From NCBI GenBank assembly GCA_949128115.1, contig OX421962.1, positions 102,950,836 through 103,014,835 on the forward strand: 64,000 bases of DNA, read 5' to 3'. The notes below the pieces were generated by a model. The model was not told where the DNA came from and did no database searches. It worked only from the letters and a program-made list of their open reading frames with translations. A program made the position numbers and the translations under genes. Source of the stretch: Anaspis maculata (taxonomy: Eukaryota; Arthropoda; Insecta; Coleoptera; Scraptiidae). Positions 33,801 to 45,600 of this stretch are shown piece by piece (the stretch's first letter is position 1; each line of letters starts with the position of its first letter).

Positions 33801-36800
33801 AATCGTGCGAGGTCCTTTCTCAATAGTAGTTTTCATCAGGTCTAGAGCGCACGCTCACGTTCCTTACCGGCCGGCAAAAGTTCGACCTTCGCGTGCTTGC
33901 CAGACTCTCACAGCTCTGTAATCATTCTCCCCACTCTATACCTCTGGTGCTAGCCGACCCGAACTGTCAAGTCTTGCGCATGCTTACCGATACATAAAAT
34001 TGTCATGGAAACTACTTTTAGTCTCTGAAAATGCGGGTTTTCTCAGTTTTCAATTTCTAGTTGGTAGCACTGCCACATTATTGAAAAACAAAAATAGAGT
34101 CTTGAGACAGCTTGGAAAGCTGAACACGAAATTGCAGAAAAAAAATAGTGTGTTCTATTTCAGAAGCTAACGTCTCTTTAACCTTTTCACAATTGGTCAC
34201 CCTGTATAGCTGAAAATGATTTTAGGTCATAGGTCTCGTCGAACCATATAACTTTTCTTTTACATCTTTTTTTCTATCTCGAACGGTAAAGCTACTATGG
34301 AATAATTACACTAAGATAGACCAGCCTGTATATCCTTACGCCACTTTTGATGCCACCACCCTATCCGCTATGTGCGTTCGCCGGAAAAGTGGGAGGAGTC
34401 GACATCAGCGTTCAAGGTGGCAATTTACGAAACTGAATGATACCTATTTGTTTTGTTTTCGGTCGCTAGATGTCGCTACTCGACTGAATGTACTAGGGTT
34501 GCTAGATTATCGGCAGCTTTGGCTGTACAAGGGTTACGCAATCATCCGTTGCTAAGGGCCGATGGGAGGGGCTAAAATTCAGCTATGTGTCAAAATTTAC
34601 CATGAGCGGAGCAAAAAAAAAATTGCGGGGTTCGGTGCTGTTGCTTGATGTCCGCTACCCAACATATGGAAATTCCATTTCATCTAGCGGCATACAAGAC
34701 GTGTTTTGAAACTCATCGGACAAATTATATCCACCCCTCACACGAATTTATACACCTAAATCCAAAATAAACACGCTCTTGACAGCTAGAACCCTTTGGA
34801 ACGGACGCCTATGGCATTCCGTGATGCCGAGAGCTGTCAGTGCCTGACTTCGTGAGGCCGTTCAGTAAACAAACGGTCGGCCAGAATGCGGTACCCTTAC
34901 GCCGGCCGGCCGGTCGCGTGATAATAAGGTTCTCTAGAATGTACAATCATGGCAATTCCGCTTTGTGCGTTCGTCAAAAAAAGTGGGAGGAGTAGACATC
35001 AGCGCTTAAGGTGGCGATTTGCGAAACTGAATAATGCTTATTTGTTTTGCTTTCGGCCGTGAGCTGTCGCTACTCGACTGAATGCACATAGCGAATATTT
35101 TGAATGTTGATATTGATTCGATTCTGATCATGAGTTTTTCTTGTTTCAATCTCCATTTTCAATATGCGTCTTGGATTAAGCATGATTATACTTAATCAGG
35201 CTATTTTTAAAGCATTTTGTTCTCATGTATTTCCACATAATTTTCTACAAAAAGTCAAAGTAGGCATATTCAAAAAAATATTCACCACTCATGAATCATG
35301 ATATAACTACTGAAAATCAGTCAAGAAGGGAAAGTGTATGTCATTACCGTAAGACCAAAAAGTTGATTTCTTTATACCGATACCATCCTGTAAATAAAAG
35401 GGATATGAAGATAAATAAAAAACGACTTCGAGATCTGAACTTCACCTTCATGCTTTTGAGGTTGAAATCCAGAAAAATATACTTCTTCAAATGAGAGAAT
35501 GTCAAACTTTTAGAAATGCTGCACTATTTGCTTCAACACCCTGTTGAACTCAATCAAGTTGACTTCGCTGGACTTCAGAATTACATGGTTATGTTCTTAA
35601 AAAGATCAAGTTCTATGTCTTAACCTTATCAACCTAATTAACTCTAACCGTCAGTTCCACAAAAAAGATGATCAGCGATCAAGGCTGATTGCAGATTAAC
35701 TGAGCTTTTTTCTGCTGAATGCTAGATGGTTACTCACAAAAAATGCCTGAAATCTGTACCATCATCTTTCTATTATTGAGGGATAAACCAACATTTCCAT
35801 TGATCAGTCAGCCACAAATTGGAAAACAAGAATCGCAAATCAACTAATCTCGTGTTATCTGTTTTGTGGAACCGACGGTAATAGTTGCTATGCACCAGCC
35901 AATATCATGGCCAGTTGCTATGAGAGTGATAAAGTTAATTCTCTCATAAAGGTCTGATGGAACCGGAGGTAAATTGCTTAAAACAAAATTGAAATTATTT
36001 GAGTCGGTTAGGAGTTTTCCTGGATTGAAAAAGAGTGCACAACATCTATTTTGTTGCATTGTTACATCGTTCAAATGAATGAAAATGAAATGATTGAAAT
36101 CAATTTATTGCCGTTTCTGACAGAGAAGCGGACTAGAAAAGGTTGCATTTCTTGAACAAGGAAAACAAAAAAATCCTCAAGTGATGATCCAGTCAGCTAT
36201 CATAAAATGAACATCTCCATTCCCACCATAGCATCTACGAGTATACAATAGGGTGATTGCATGTAAAGGGAGTTTATGGCAAAATGCCAATAGTGTCATT
36301 GTCATCTGTCAAGTTTCATCCATGTCGCAGTCAACGTCAACCGAACTCAATCAATTTTTACGTGTTTTGTTCGGCGTTTACGAGATCGAGATTGTGATTT
36401 CTAATCATTCTTACAATGTCTCAAACTCTTACAGCTGTTATGTGCCCTAATGCAATTCCCTAACAAACGTCAAAACCGAGGTTAAAACATAACTGGATCC
36501 TTGCGCTGCCTGCCGGTGAACAGGTGAACAAATTCCATGCAATCACCCTATTCCGCCCGCTGCACATATGCAAGCAAATATCACTATGCGGATCTATCCG
36601 AAATAAATGCGCTACTGCGCCTCACGCTCATAATAGCATATCCAGATCCACTCGTTTATCTTGGTAACTTGTTCTCAGTAGGTCATTCTCCCATATCTTA
36701 CAGTCGGTTCAACATTTTGATCTCGTTTTTTTCTTTAATCGAATCTCATCTATTTCGGCTCGATATCTGTTGCATTTGAGGACAGAACGGCTCCTCCACC

Positions 36801-39561
36801 AATTGTACGGGTTTGTGCTCTGTCCCCGAGTCGCAGTCGCCGGGTTTCTGGCTTATTTCCAGAGTCTCCAGCGAATATCAACAATCTTCCTCCATATCTC
36901 CCAAATATAGTTTTTTCGCTAATCCACATTAGAGGTACTCACTTGAATTTTTGCACAAATGCACAGATTTTGGCTCTCAGGGTTTTTTGAAACTTGGATA
37001 AAGATTCAAAATAGATCAAAATTCAAGTGCGATAGCAGCTGGTGACGTGACGTTCATGTCAACGAATACATGAACTGGGGCACTGGGGATTCGCGCGGCT
37101 TTCTGGGTGGAACAGAAAAAAAGGTCGATGCTTCGTTTGCGACATTTAATTTGAATCGACGGCTTCAGCTGTTCCCGATACAAACTCCGAAATGAAAAAA
37201 AGATTCGGTCCACTTTCCGCTGCTTTGACATTTGATTCTGTCAAAATAATTTCGTGATGCAAATGTTTTTCTGGTCTATGTGCTTACCAAATTTACCGCT
37301 AGATAGCTACCGGGAATCCATACGCAACAAGCCAAAGAGCATTCATGCGACATCTCAAACTTCCCAACGGAAAAAGCGCCACGATTCACTATGCCACTTT
37401 TGATGGCGCGCGGATCTCCCAAAGCTCAAATGTCCGACCGAAATTTGTCCGACCACGCATTTCTCCCACACGGAAAGCAAATGCGCAAATGCAAACGCGC
37501 AAATCTCCCAAAGCTCAAACGTCCGACCAGAATCTGTTCAACTACGCATTTCTCCCACATGCTCATAATTTTCTAGAACACGCAATAGGGTATTTATCAC
37601 TTATTATTTTGGATCGTTATAGACAGTGTAGTCCGGTGGACTAGGGTTATAACTATGCATTTCATGACTACGGAACAATTTTTTGCAGGCATGTTTAGAA
37701 AGCCCTAATCTGTCATTTAAGAAGTGCTGCCAAGCAATTTTTCAATGTTGGGGGTCAGGGGGGCCCTTCTTTAACAACTTAAATCGTTTTTTGTCGATAA
37801 AATCCGTAATAAAAATGCTGAATAGAAATTCCCAACGGATTCTTAAAAAGCAACTCGAGAGGTCACTTATGTGTGATAAAAACTATTACAGGGTGAACAG
37901 GTCCAGAAAAAAATGACTTTCCGTCAACATGCAATATAATAAAGAAAATATTGTGCCAAAGACCTTCAGCCCCGTCATCGGAAACTGCCGATTGGCATAT
38001 TTGTTGATCATATCCACCTGAACTGGTTGAGAACAGCACTCAACAGCGTCAACAGTGCCGGAGTTATATACAGGGTGGAAGAGAAAAATATTTTTGTTTT
38101 CATTTATTTAAAAAATCAAGATAGATAAAGTGAACAAAATTAAGGAATTGATGTTTCATTCAATGCATGTGAAGACACAACAAACCGTTTTGAAATATAT
38201 TGAAGCGTTTCTGAAATATTTTCAAAAAACCGAAGAATATCATCAAAATTTTACTTTCTACTTTGATTTCGTATTTTCCATTATACAGATGTATATCCTT
38301 GAGTTATGCAACAAATTTCACAATATACACAAATATACAATAAATTATGGTTAAAACTGAACAGCACCATCACCGGCATCAATCATGTATGCGTTGTATA
38401 CAGGGTGTCAGAAAAAATGGTTGTTTTTTTTGCTGTATATAAAAAAACAAGCAAAAAACGCGTGGATTACACATTCACGTCAGTAATTTACCTTATCAGG
38501 TGTCTTGGCTTGGTTTGTTCTCCCGGAAACTTCTTACTTCCCTAATTTTTCACTTTTTATGTCTTGATTTTTCTATAACAGCAAAGAAAACAACAATTTT
38601 TTCTTACACCCTGTATATGACGCATTGACGCATACATGATTGATGCCGGTGAGTGATGTGGCTGTTTAGTTTTCACCCCAATTTGTTGTTGAATTATAGT
38701 ATATACCTCTATATAATGGGAAATACGAAATCAAAGTGGAAAGTAAAATTTTTATTATATTCTTCAGTTTTTTAAAAATATTTCAGGAACGCTTCAAGAT
38801 ATTCCAAAACGGTTTGTTGTGTTTTCACACGCATTGGAAGAAGCATCAATTCCTGAATTTCGATCACTTTATCTATCTTGGTTTTTGAAATAAATAATAA
38901 CAAAAATATTTTTCTCTTCCACCCTGTATATAGCTCCGGCACCAATGACGCAGTTGGGTACGGTTCTCAACCAGTTCAGGTACGTATGATCAACAAATAT
39001 GCCAATCGGCATTTTTCAATGACGAAACTAAAAGTCTTTGGCGCAAGTTTTTCTTCATCATATTGCATGTTGACGGAAAGTCATCTTTCTTGAAACCTGT
39101 TCACCCTGTAATAAGTCTCATCACACATAAGTGACATTTTGAGTTGCTCTTCAATAATCCGTTTGAGTTTTTTATATAGCATTTTCATCACGGATTTTAT
39201 CGACAAAAAACGATTCAAGTTGTCAAAAAGAGGCCCCCCTGGCCCCCCACATTGAAAAATTGCTTGGCAGCACTTCTCAAATGATAGAGGAAGGGTTCCT
39301 GAACATGCCTGCAAAAAATTGTTCCGTAGTCATAAAATGCATAGTTTGGGCAATATTTGGCGCTAGTCCACCGGACTAGTGTGGGAGAACAAAAGATTGA
39401 TTTTTAATGAACAAACAATCAAAATAAACATGTTGATTTTTTTTCAGAGAGTCTTCGATCACCTCGTAGAGAACGACAAGAAATTCCGATTGACATGCGA
39501 CTTCCTCCGAGGCTTCTACGAGCGCAACGCCAGTCGCTACTCGTCTAACGTTGTAGATTAA
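30817..39561 (+). CDS. NATD1: NATD1-like small GNAT-fold (YJDJ-type) acetyltransferase-domain protein
   Basis: Two exons, 30817-31026 and 39448-39561, join in phase 0 to a 107-residue protein; vertebrate NATD1 is of similar length. The conserved core is seen as VIYEYDNGIYDLVHSEIPDE, then QGKGLG at residues 60-65, the acetyl-CoA-binding Q/R-x-x-G-x-G loop of GNAT folds. The second exon supplies VFDHLVENDKKFRLTCDFLR, matching the family's ALDFVVEE...LTCWYIQ region. The basic, acid-poor first 25 residues could be a mitochondrial presequence (inference). Substrate and biological role are not known from the sequence. The 8.4-kb intron is full of inverted-repeat elements. The stop is followed 8 bp later by AATAAA, and the TTC21B start is 50 bp away. 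Confidence 0.88.
31757..32250 (-). repeat. Dispersed repeat family, copy 2 (reverse complement)
   Basis: Begins with GCGTAATTATCCCATAGCG and continues with TGCATTTTCGTGTTCAGCTT and GGTAGTGCTGC, the reverse complement of the 28440-28880 copy. It is diverged, with many indels. Confidence 0.65.
32737..33818. mobile_element. 1.08-kb near-spacerless palindrome
   Basis: The left half runs AAAGGACTCCGCACGATTCT...CAGGGGACTGAAGTTCAATA and the right half is its reverse complement, ending CGTGCGAGGTCCTTT. The two meet near 33278 with only about 10-20 unpaired bases. Internal landmarks pair exactly, such as CTTGGTTAATTTGGCTGAAT near 33149 with ATTCAGCCAAATTAACCAAG near 33386. No coding content. A frame at 33539-33733 is an accident of this sequence. 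Confidence 0.85.
33990..34335 (+). repeat. Dispersed repeat family, copy 3
   Basis: TCTAGTTGGTAGCACTGCCA, GCTGAACACGAAATTGCAGA, TCACCCTGTATAGCTGAAAA and AACCATATAACTTTT match the copy at 28440-28880 in the same order and orientation. Confidence 0.7.
34699..34935 (-). repeat. Dispersed ~220-bp repeat, copy B
   Basis: Reverse complement of 10485-10705, with CTCACACGAATTTATACACC, TCCAAAATAAACACGCTCTT and AAACAAACGGTCGGCCAGAA. An extra GCCGGCCGGCCGG stretch lies near its right end. Confidence 0.75.
34936..36248. other. NATD1 intron, unassigned sequence
   Basis: The phrase AGTGGGAGGAGT...CATCAGCG, then GCGAAACTGAATAATG and CTACTCGACTGAATG, repeats text from about 34390-34490, so 34380-35090 holds two diverged direct copies flanking copy B. 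The rest is AT-rich and without a supported gene. Confidence 0.45.
36249..36551. mobile_element. 303-bp TIR element (MITE)
   Basis: TAGGGTGATTGCATG at 36249-36263 is the reverse complement of CATGCAATCACCCTA near 36537-36551. TA at each outer edge suits a Tc1/mariner-type target. The interior has TGTCA words and no frame of note. Confidence 0.7.
37411..37562. repeat. ~89-bp direct duplication
   Basis: ATCTCCCAAAGCTCAAA appears at 37414 and 37503. Each copy is followed by GTCCGACC and then ACGCATTTCTCCCACA about 40 bp later. Confidence 0.7.
37629..39378. mobile_element. 1.75-kb palindromic element with concentric inverted ends
   Basis: The outer ends are TAGTCCGGTGGACTA (37629) and TAGTCCACCGGACTA (ending 39378). 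Inside lie three further matched pairs of element-like ends: TACAGGGTGAACAGG at 37887 with CCTGTTCACCCTGTA ending 39110; TACAGGGTGGAAGAG at 38069 with CTCTTCCACCCTGTA ending 38928; TACAGGGTGTCAGAA at 38399 with TTACACCCTGTA ending 38615. All four share a midpoint near 38500. The arms pair along their length. No transposase. Confidence 0.85.
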
Positions 39562-39569
39562 CTTTCGCC

Positions 39570-39575
39570 AATAAA
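39570..39575 (+). terminator. Poly(A) signal of the NATD1-like gene
   Basis: AATAAA starts 9 bp after the last base of the NATD1-like stop codon and lies 36 bp before the TTC21B ATG, so NATD1 cleavage would fall at or next to the TTC21B start. Confidence 0.6.
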
Positions 39576-39611
39576 AATCCCTTGAGTTCTCTCTAACCGC
39601 TTTTTGTAAAC

Positions 39612-42600
39612 ATGGAAGAAGACGGCTTCGATTTGAAAGCCAAAATCTTCTACTATTTCCGCGACAAGCACTACAACTCCATGCTGAACGCATGCAAAGA
39701 CGGCCTGGCCAAATTCAGAAGTGACATATCGTTCCATCTGTTCCACGCACTGGCGCTGATGCTGAACAACCGCGTCGAAGAAAGCGTCAACGAGCTCGAG
39801 TCCATCAAGCTCGAAAACGACGTGAAGCTGGCCACGATTATAGCTTTGATGTACACGCACAGAATGCTGGGCGTGTCCAGCAAGGAGCTGTTCCAGAAGC
39901 TCGATTTGCAAATGCGCGAGCTGAGGAAAAGCGCAGACACGCTCGATTTCTACCATGCGGGCGTCGTACTCTACGTCTTGGACAAGCCGGACAAAGCTCT
40001 GGATTACTTGGAAAAAGCTGCGGCGCAAGGCTTCGCCTTGAAAGCCTGGATTTTGCTGCACGTCAAAAAGAGCAAAAGCGTATCGGAGATGTTCGAAAAC
40101 GCTCTGCGGGAAAACAAGCGTAACTTGGATGCCGTGATCGGCCTGTCGGAAAGCTTCATGTTCCAAGGAAACTTCAACGAAGCTTTGGCCAATGTAAATC
40201 AAGCCATAGTTCGATATCCGTTGTCTAGCTTACCGCTGGTGCAGAAAATGAAAGTTTTGTTCGCAGCGCAGGATTGGGATCAAGCAATTGAGACCATGAA
40301 TCGAATTATCAATTCGTTCCCAGAAGATTTCTCGGCTATCAAAACCAACATAGTGATTCTGCTATGCCGCGATGCAAACTACAGCGAAGCTCTGCCTTGC
40401 ATCGATAGGTACATTAACGAAATCGAAGAGAAAGAACCAAACAACGCTGTGCTTTTATTGGAGAGCGCGCGGCTTCTTTCCAGGATTTGCGGACGGCACG
40501 AGGAAGTCTTACAGAAAACTTACAAGATGGTAGAGAAAGCTGCGCAAATCCATCCGGATAAAGCTGAGTATATAATCGAGCTGGGTTACCAGTGCTTCTT
40601 AGCGGGACGCGTCAAAGATTCGCTGAGGTATTACAAAGCTGCGACTAAGCTCAACGAAGCTTCGCTTCAAGCTCTAATGGGATTGACTCTGTGCGAGCTC
40701 CATGAAAACGGCAAGTCGGAACAAGCCAGGAAACAAATCGATTACTTGTTAGAACTTGAAGGCGCGTCCAGTTCGGCGCTGCTCCACTTGATACGCGCCA
40801 AAGTTGCAGACCATGACGAAGCTCTGGACCATTTGAAAAAAGCTTGCGATATACAGCTGAGCTCCGTGAAGCACTATCCGTATTCTGAAACGTATCTACT
40901 AATCTTGGATCCGGATTTCATGCTTGATCTCGCTAAAGAATACTTGCAATACCAAGTCGCCAGTAGCTTAGTACAGAGCGTGCTTCAAACCACCATCAAA
41001 GCTTGTCCGGGTCTGTACGAAGCGTTGTACTTGTTGGCCAAGCTTCAGTACTTGAACGGCGATAACGCCGGCGCCATGCAGAGCTTGGATCAAATCTTGA
41101 CGAAAATCGACGACACCTCGAGCGAAGCGCATCTTCTGATGGCGCAGATTCAAGTCCAGTCCGGCTTGTACGACAGAGCTTCGCAGAGCTTGGAGAACGG
41201 GCTGAGCAACAACTTCAAGGTGCGGGAGAACCCGCTGTACCACTACATCAGAGGCTTGGTGGAGAAAAATACCGGCAACCTGCAAGACGCCATCAAATCG
41301 TTCACGACCGCCTTGTCGCTGACCAGTCCGCAGAGCTTGAAGTACAAGGATGGCTTGAGCTTGACGGAGAAGGCTTCGATTTACATCGAGATGATAGACG
41401 TGCATAATATAATCGGGCAGGTGGACGAAGCGGCCAAGCTTCTGGAGGATGCGATCGACGAGTTCCAGAGCACCCCGGAAGAGGCGAGGATTCTGATCCT
41501 GAGCGCCGATCATGCGCTGAAGCGGAGGAACGTGCAGACGGCCGTGGATCTGTTGAGCAAAGTCAAGCCGAGCGAATCGTACTATCTGCAGGCCAAGACC
41601 AAGCTGGCCGAGGTTTTTTTGAACTACCAGTCGGACAAGCACGCGTATCTGCAGTGCTATCAGGAGATGGTCAACGACAATCCGGGGGCGGAGACGTACA
41701 TTTTGCTGGGGGATGCGTACATGAACATTTTAGGTGGGTATTGCAGTGTTTATAAAACACTCACTCCTTCAAGTTGATAGTGTGACTGTCCATCTACCCG
41801 CATATTTATACAGGGCGCCCTCAAACCTATGTCATTAATTCCAAATGGCAGTTTCCTGACTCATTCTATGGCAGAAATCATTGAAAAATAGTGTTAATGT
41901 GAAAGTGGGACATCGCTTCTTTCCATAAAGTTGCTTGAGTAGGTACTGTGATTTACTCCCTTCCCTACATTAAATTAATTGAGCTGTGATACGTCTAGTG
42001 ACCCTAAGTCATGTTTTGTTGTGCCGTAGATTTTTATTTATCTTCACCTAAGTCATTTGAATCAATTACACCTACCTCGAATTCCCGTCGTAATGATGCC
42101 TGAAGCATACTATAGTAGTAACCTCACGTTCTTTGAAAGGGGATGAATTGAACAAGTGTTGAAAGATAAACAAAGTCATTTAAATTACACCACACCCTTA
42201 TTACAAATTAATTAATCATCGCCATTTTAATTAAGTTCAACTTAATTGTTCATTCCATGATTTCCAAACGTGCTGGCATCAGCTAGCGTTAGAAATTAGA
42301 TAAGTTTGCATCAAGATTTACATTCGGTTTCTGACAGAAAATACACCCTAATTATGTGCGACTACGACTCATTAGTTCAAACCTTTTAATTTAATTCCGT
42401 TCTCATTCTTCCTGATTTGCCGAACTATTGTTAAACCCATGTCCCAATGCACTTTAGGACAGGCAGGAGTTTAACTCCCTGCCTAATTAATTAGTACTTC
42501 GTCGAATTTTAATTTCAACCCTTTCTTCCATCTTGCCCAATTTTCATTTTGTACTAAAAGAAACTTCGATTATTTGATTGTACTTAGAGAGAGATGGCTG

Positions 42601-45600
42601 TTCATCAAGTACTGTCTTGTTATTTCGAAATCATAGCCATTATTTCAATTATTGATCAAATAATTTACATAAAATTTGAGTGTTGACATTCCATAAATTT
42701 GTATTCAGCTGGTGCTGTAGTTTGACTATACAGCCTTATCCAACAACTCTATTTCGAGCTGGGTTATATAACTCCACTCAAATCTACACTCCGGTCAGGT
42801 ATACAGTTTATTGAATGAGCCTCTAAATTCAATAGCCTGCAAAAATTCATGTTATGTTCCTTTCTGTCTTGAAGTGTTTTCGAAACGACACTGAACTTTC
42901 TGGCATTGTTCTTAAGAGGTTCTCTTTGTTTTGGAACGTTAGCTTATTTTAATGTCCATACACTCCTTGTCGTGCGAAAAGGGTCAAGTCTTTTATTCTT
43001 TGGGGTAAACAACGCGTGATCGAGATTTTGCTCAGATTTGATTTGCATAAATACTGCTAGTGCTTGTCTCAAGCTAATAGAGTCTACAAAATCATGCTCT
43101 GTAGAAAGCTAAATCTCTTTCGAAAGGGTTACTGAGGTTTTCACCCTTTTTCTGGCTTCTTAAAGGTAGGTAGCTGAAACAAGGGGCCTCATTTAAAAGC
43201 TCAAAGCAACTACAGGGAATTAAAATCGGCTTGACGCTTACGAGGGCTGATCGAAATATCAAAACCAAACCTACTATCATTTTATAAACAAAACAATCAC
43301 TTCAACCGTATTTAAACAATTCGCATTTGATTACAAATGGGAATCAGACTTGCCTTAATATCCCCTTTCCTCGTAACTGATGCACTACAACTATTAACAG
43401 TGTTTAGAACTTTGATTAACTTGTTCTTCTTAAAAAATAATAATTTTCTTCCCCCGCACATCTGCCGTTCTTGACTGCCACCACGCAAATCCCATCTTCT
43501 CCCCCGTTTCTATTCTTGGACCCTTCCTGTTACCACCACCGTCTCACGTATCAAGCCCCTGGCCAACAAACATCGATGCCGGCAAAAATCGATATCTTCG
43601 CATTCCTTATCCTATTTCTTTCCTCCCCTATTACGCCCGTTATGCTAATTTATTCCTAAATATTTAATTCCCTTCTATTTTATAATTTTTTAAGCGTCCC
43701 ACCACAGTACCTACCAATTTTATTCGAAAAGTAAAATTCCACATTCGATCCTACTACACTTGACATTCTGTGGGTCACTACAGCCATGGTTTTGGTGGTT
43801 TTTCTGAAAACAATAACTGTTGAAAGTCCGATTTTCTTTACTCTTCTCCAGAAAGTAGTTTTTTAATTTAGACATAGAACGGCCCCGTGGCGCAGGCGGT
43901 CGAGTGGCTGCCTGCGACGCGGAAGTCCCGGGTTCGATTCCCGGTGAAAAGTCTGGGTGCTGTGTTGTCCGAAATTTGCACTTTTCTGAGTCTGTATAAT
44001 TGATTAATAAACGGGCAAACTCCTATGGCAAGAAAAAGCCGATAAGGAGAAAAACATTTATTTATTTATTATTTATTTTATTTAGACATAGACAAAGCAC
44101 ATCGGTTACATTAGAATCTGGCATCAACCCACTGCTGCCTTTGCCTGGAAAGTCAAGATAGCCATAAACTTGTGAAAAAGGAAAGAGAGCCAGAAAAAGT
44201 AAATGGAATAAATACTTAGTTGTGTTATAAAAAAGACCAATAGTTGAGAAACAATTGAACAGTAGAGGGAGAGGGAACACTTGAACCTAAACTCCCACCG
44301 CTGCCACCATTTAGTTGAACCGAGATCATGAAAAAATGGAATAAAATGACAGACGACCTTATTTCCAGTCAGGTGGCGCAAAGTTACGGCGGTGCAAATT
44401 GGCAAATGCAGCGGCCTGATTGGCTAATCCAATTTGTTTTGCGCCGTTTTCATGGTAAGAATGAACAATAGTAAGGCTCAATCGATCAAGCTGCTCAATG
44501 CATTGCCAGATGATTGGAAATCACTGGACATTCGAAGGCTGAGCTCGAAGCTCAAATCCTTCCTAAAGGACCATTGCTTCTACACCACTGAGGAATTCTT
44601 GACGCTTTGGAAATCTCCGGATATCGACTGTGATAAGTGATTTTAACGTGTTGTGGCACTGTCTAGTTTTATTCATAGTTTTCTTCATGTTTTATATTTT
44701 GAACTTCATATTTATTTTTATGGGGAGCGAGTGGAAGAACGGTCTTAGAGCTGAACTCCTTCCCCAAATTTGTTTTTGTTGTTGAATAGCATTTCAAATT
44801 TAAGTAAATTCTATACTCTATACTCTATACTCAATAGCGCGCTTTCTTTCGGGTGAATTCGCATAGTGACAACGAATTTTTTCTAAAATCGGTTACTTCC
44901 AGGAAAGTCAATATGACGGTCCAATATGGCGTTGGGTCTCAAAATCAAGCACGAAAATACGCATATTTATACAATACATGTTTTCCAAATTTCATAAAAA
45001 TCGGTTACTTAGTTAACACAAAAGTGCATTATGGCTGGCCAAGATTTTCTTCAAAAATTCGCTAAAAAATTAACTTGATACGTCGCCGCTGAGAAATTCA
45101 ATTCCATCGCTGAACGAAAGCCACCGCTAAGTCAACAGCTGAAATCCCACCTCTACCACCATTGTTGTGCTATCGGATGCTTGAAATTAAAAACGTACCT
45201 TTTTTATATTTCAGAGCCAGACGATGCCTTGGAGTGCTACAAGAAAGCCCTACAGCAAAACCCAAGGGACCCGTACCTCACGTCGAAGATGGGCAAAGCC
45301 TACGTTGACACGCATTACTTTGCCAAGGCGGTGTCTTTCTACAAAGACTCGATCAAATTGACCGACGATCCCGACTTGAAACTGCAACTGGCAGAGCTCT
45401 ATCTCAACTTGAAACAGTACCCCAAGGCCGAGCTCCTGCTCATCTCGGAAATCGAAGCCGAACAGGCCAGGAATCTGGAAGATCTGACGTATTTGCAGCA
45501 CAAAACGAAGCTGTTGATGCTCCTGGCCCGGATTCAGGAGAAATCCGGGAACCAAACCGCAGCTCTGTCCACTTTGAAAGACGCCAGGGACAACCAGAAC

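Noticed and set aside
39558..41642. Long minus-strand frames opposite TTC21B exon 1 (39558-40202, 40968-41642)
   Set aside because: They are shadows of a GC-rich coding exon and show no domain, while the plus strand is clearly TTC21B.
43880..43955. Functional tRNA gene
   Set aside because: A and B boxes are present but the acceptor and anticodon stems pair poorly. The sequence continues into a SINE body with tail and target duplication.
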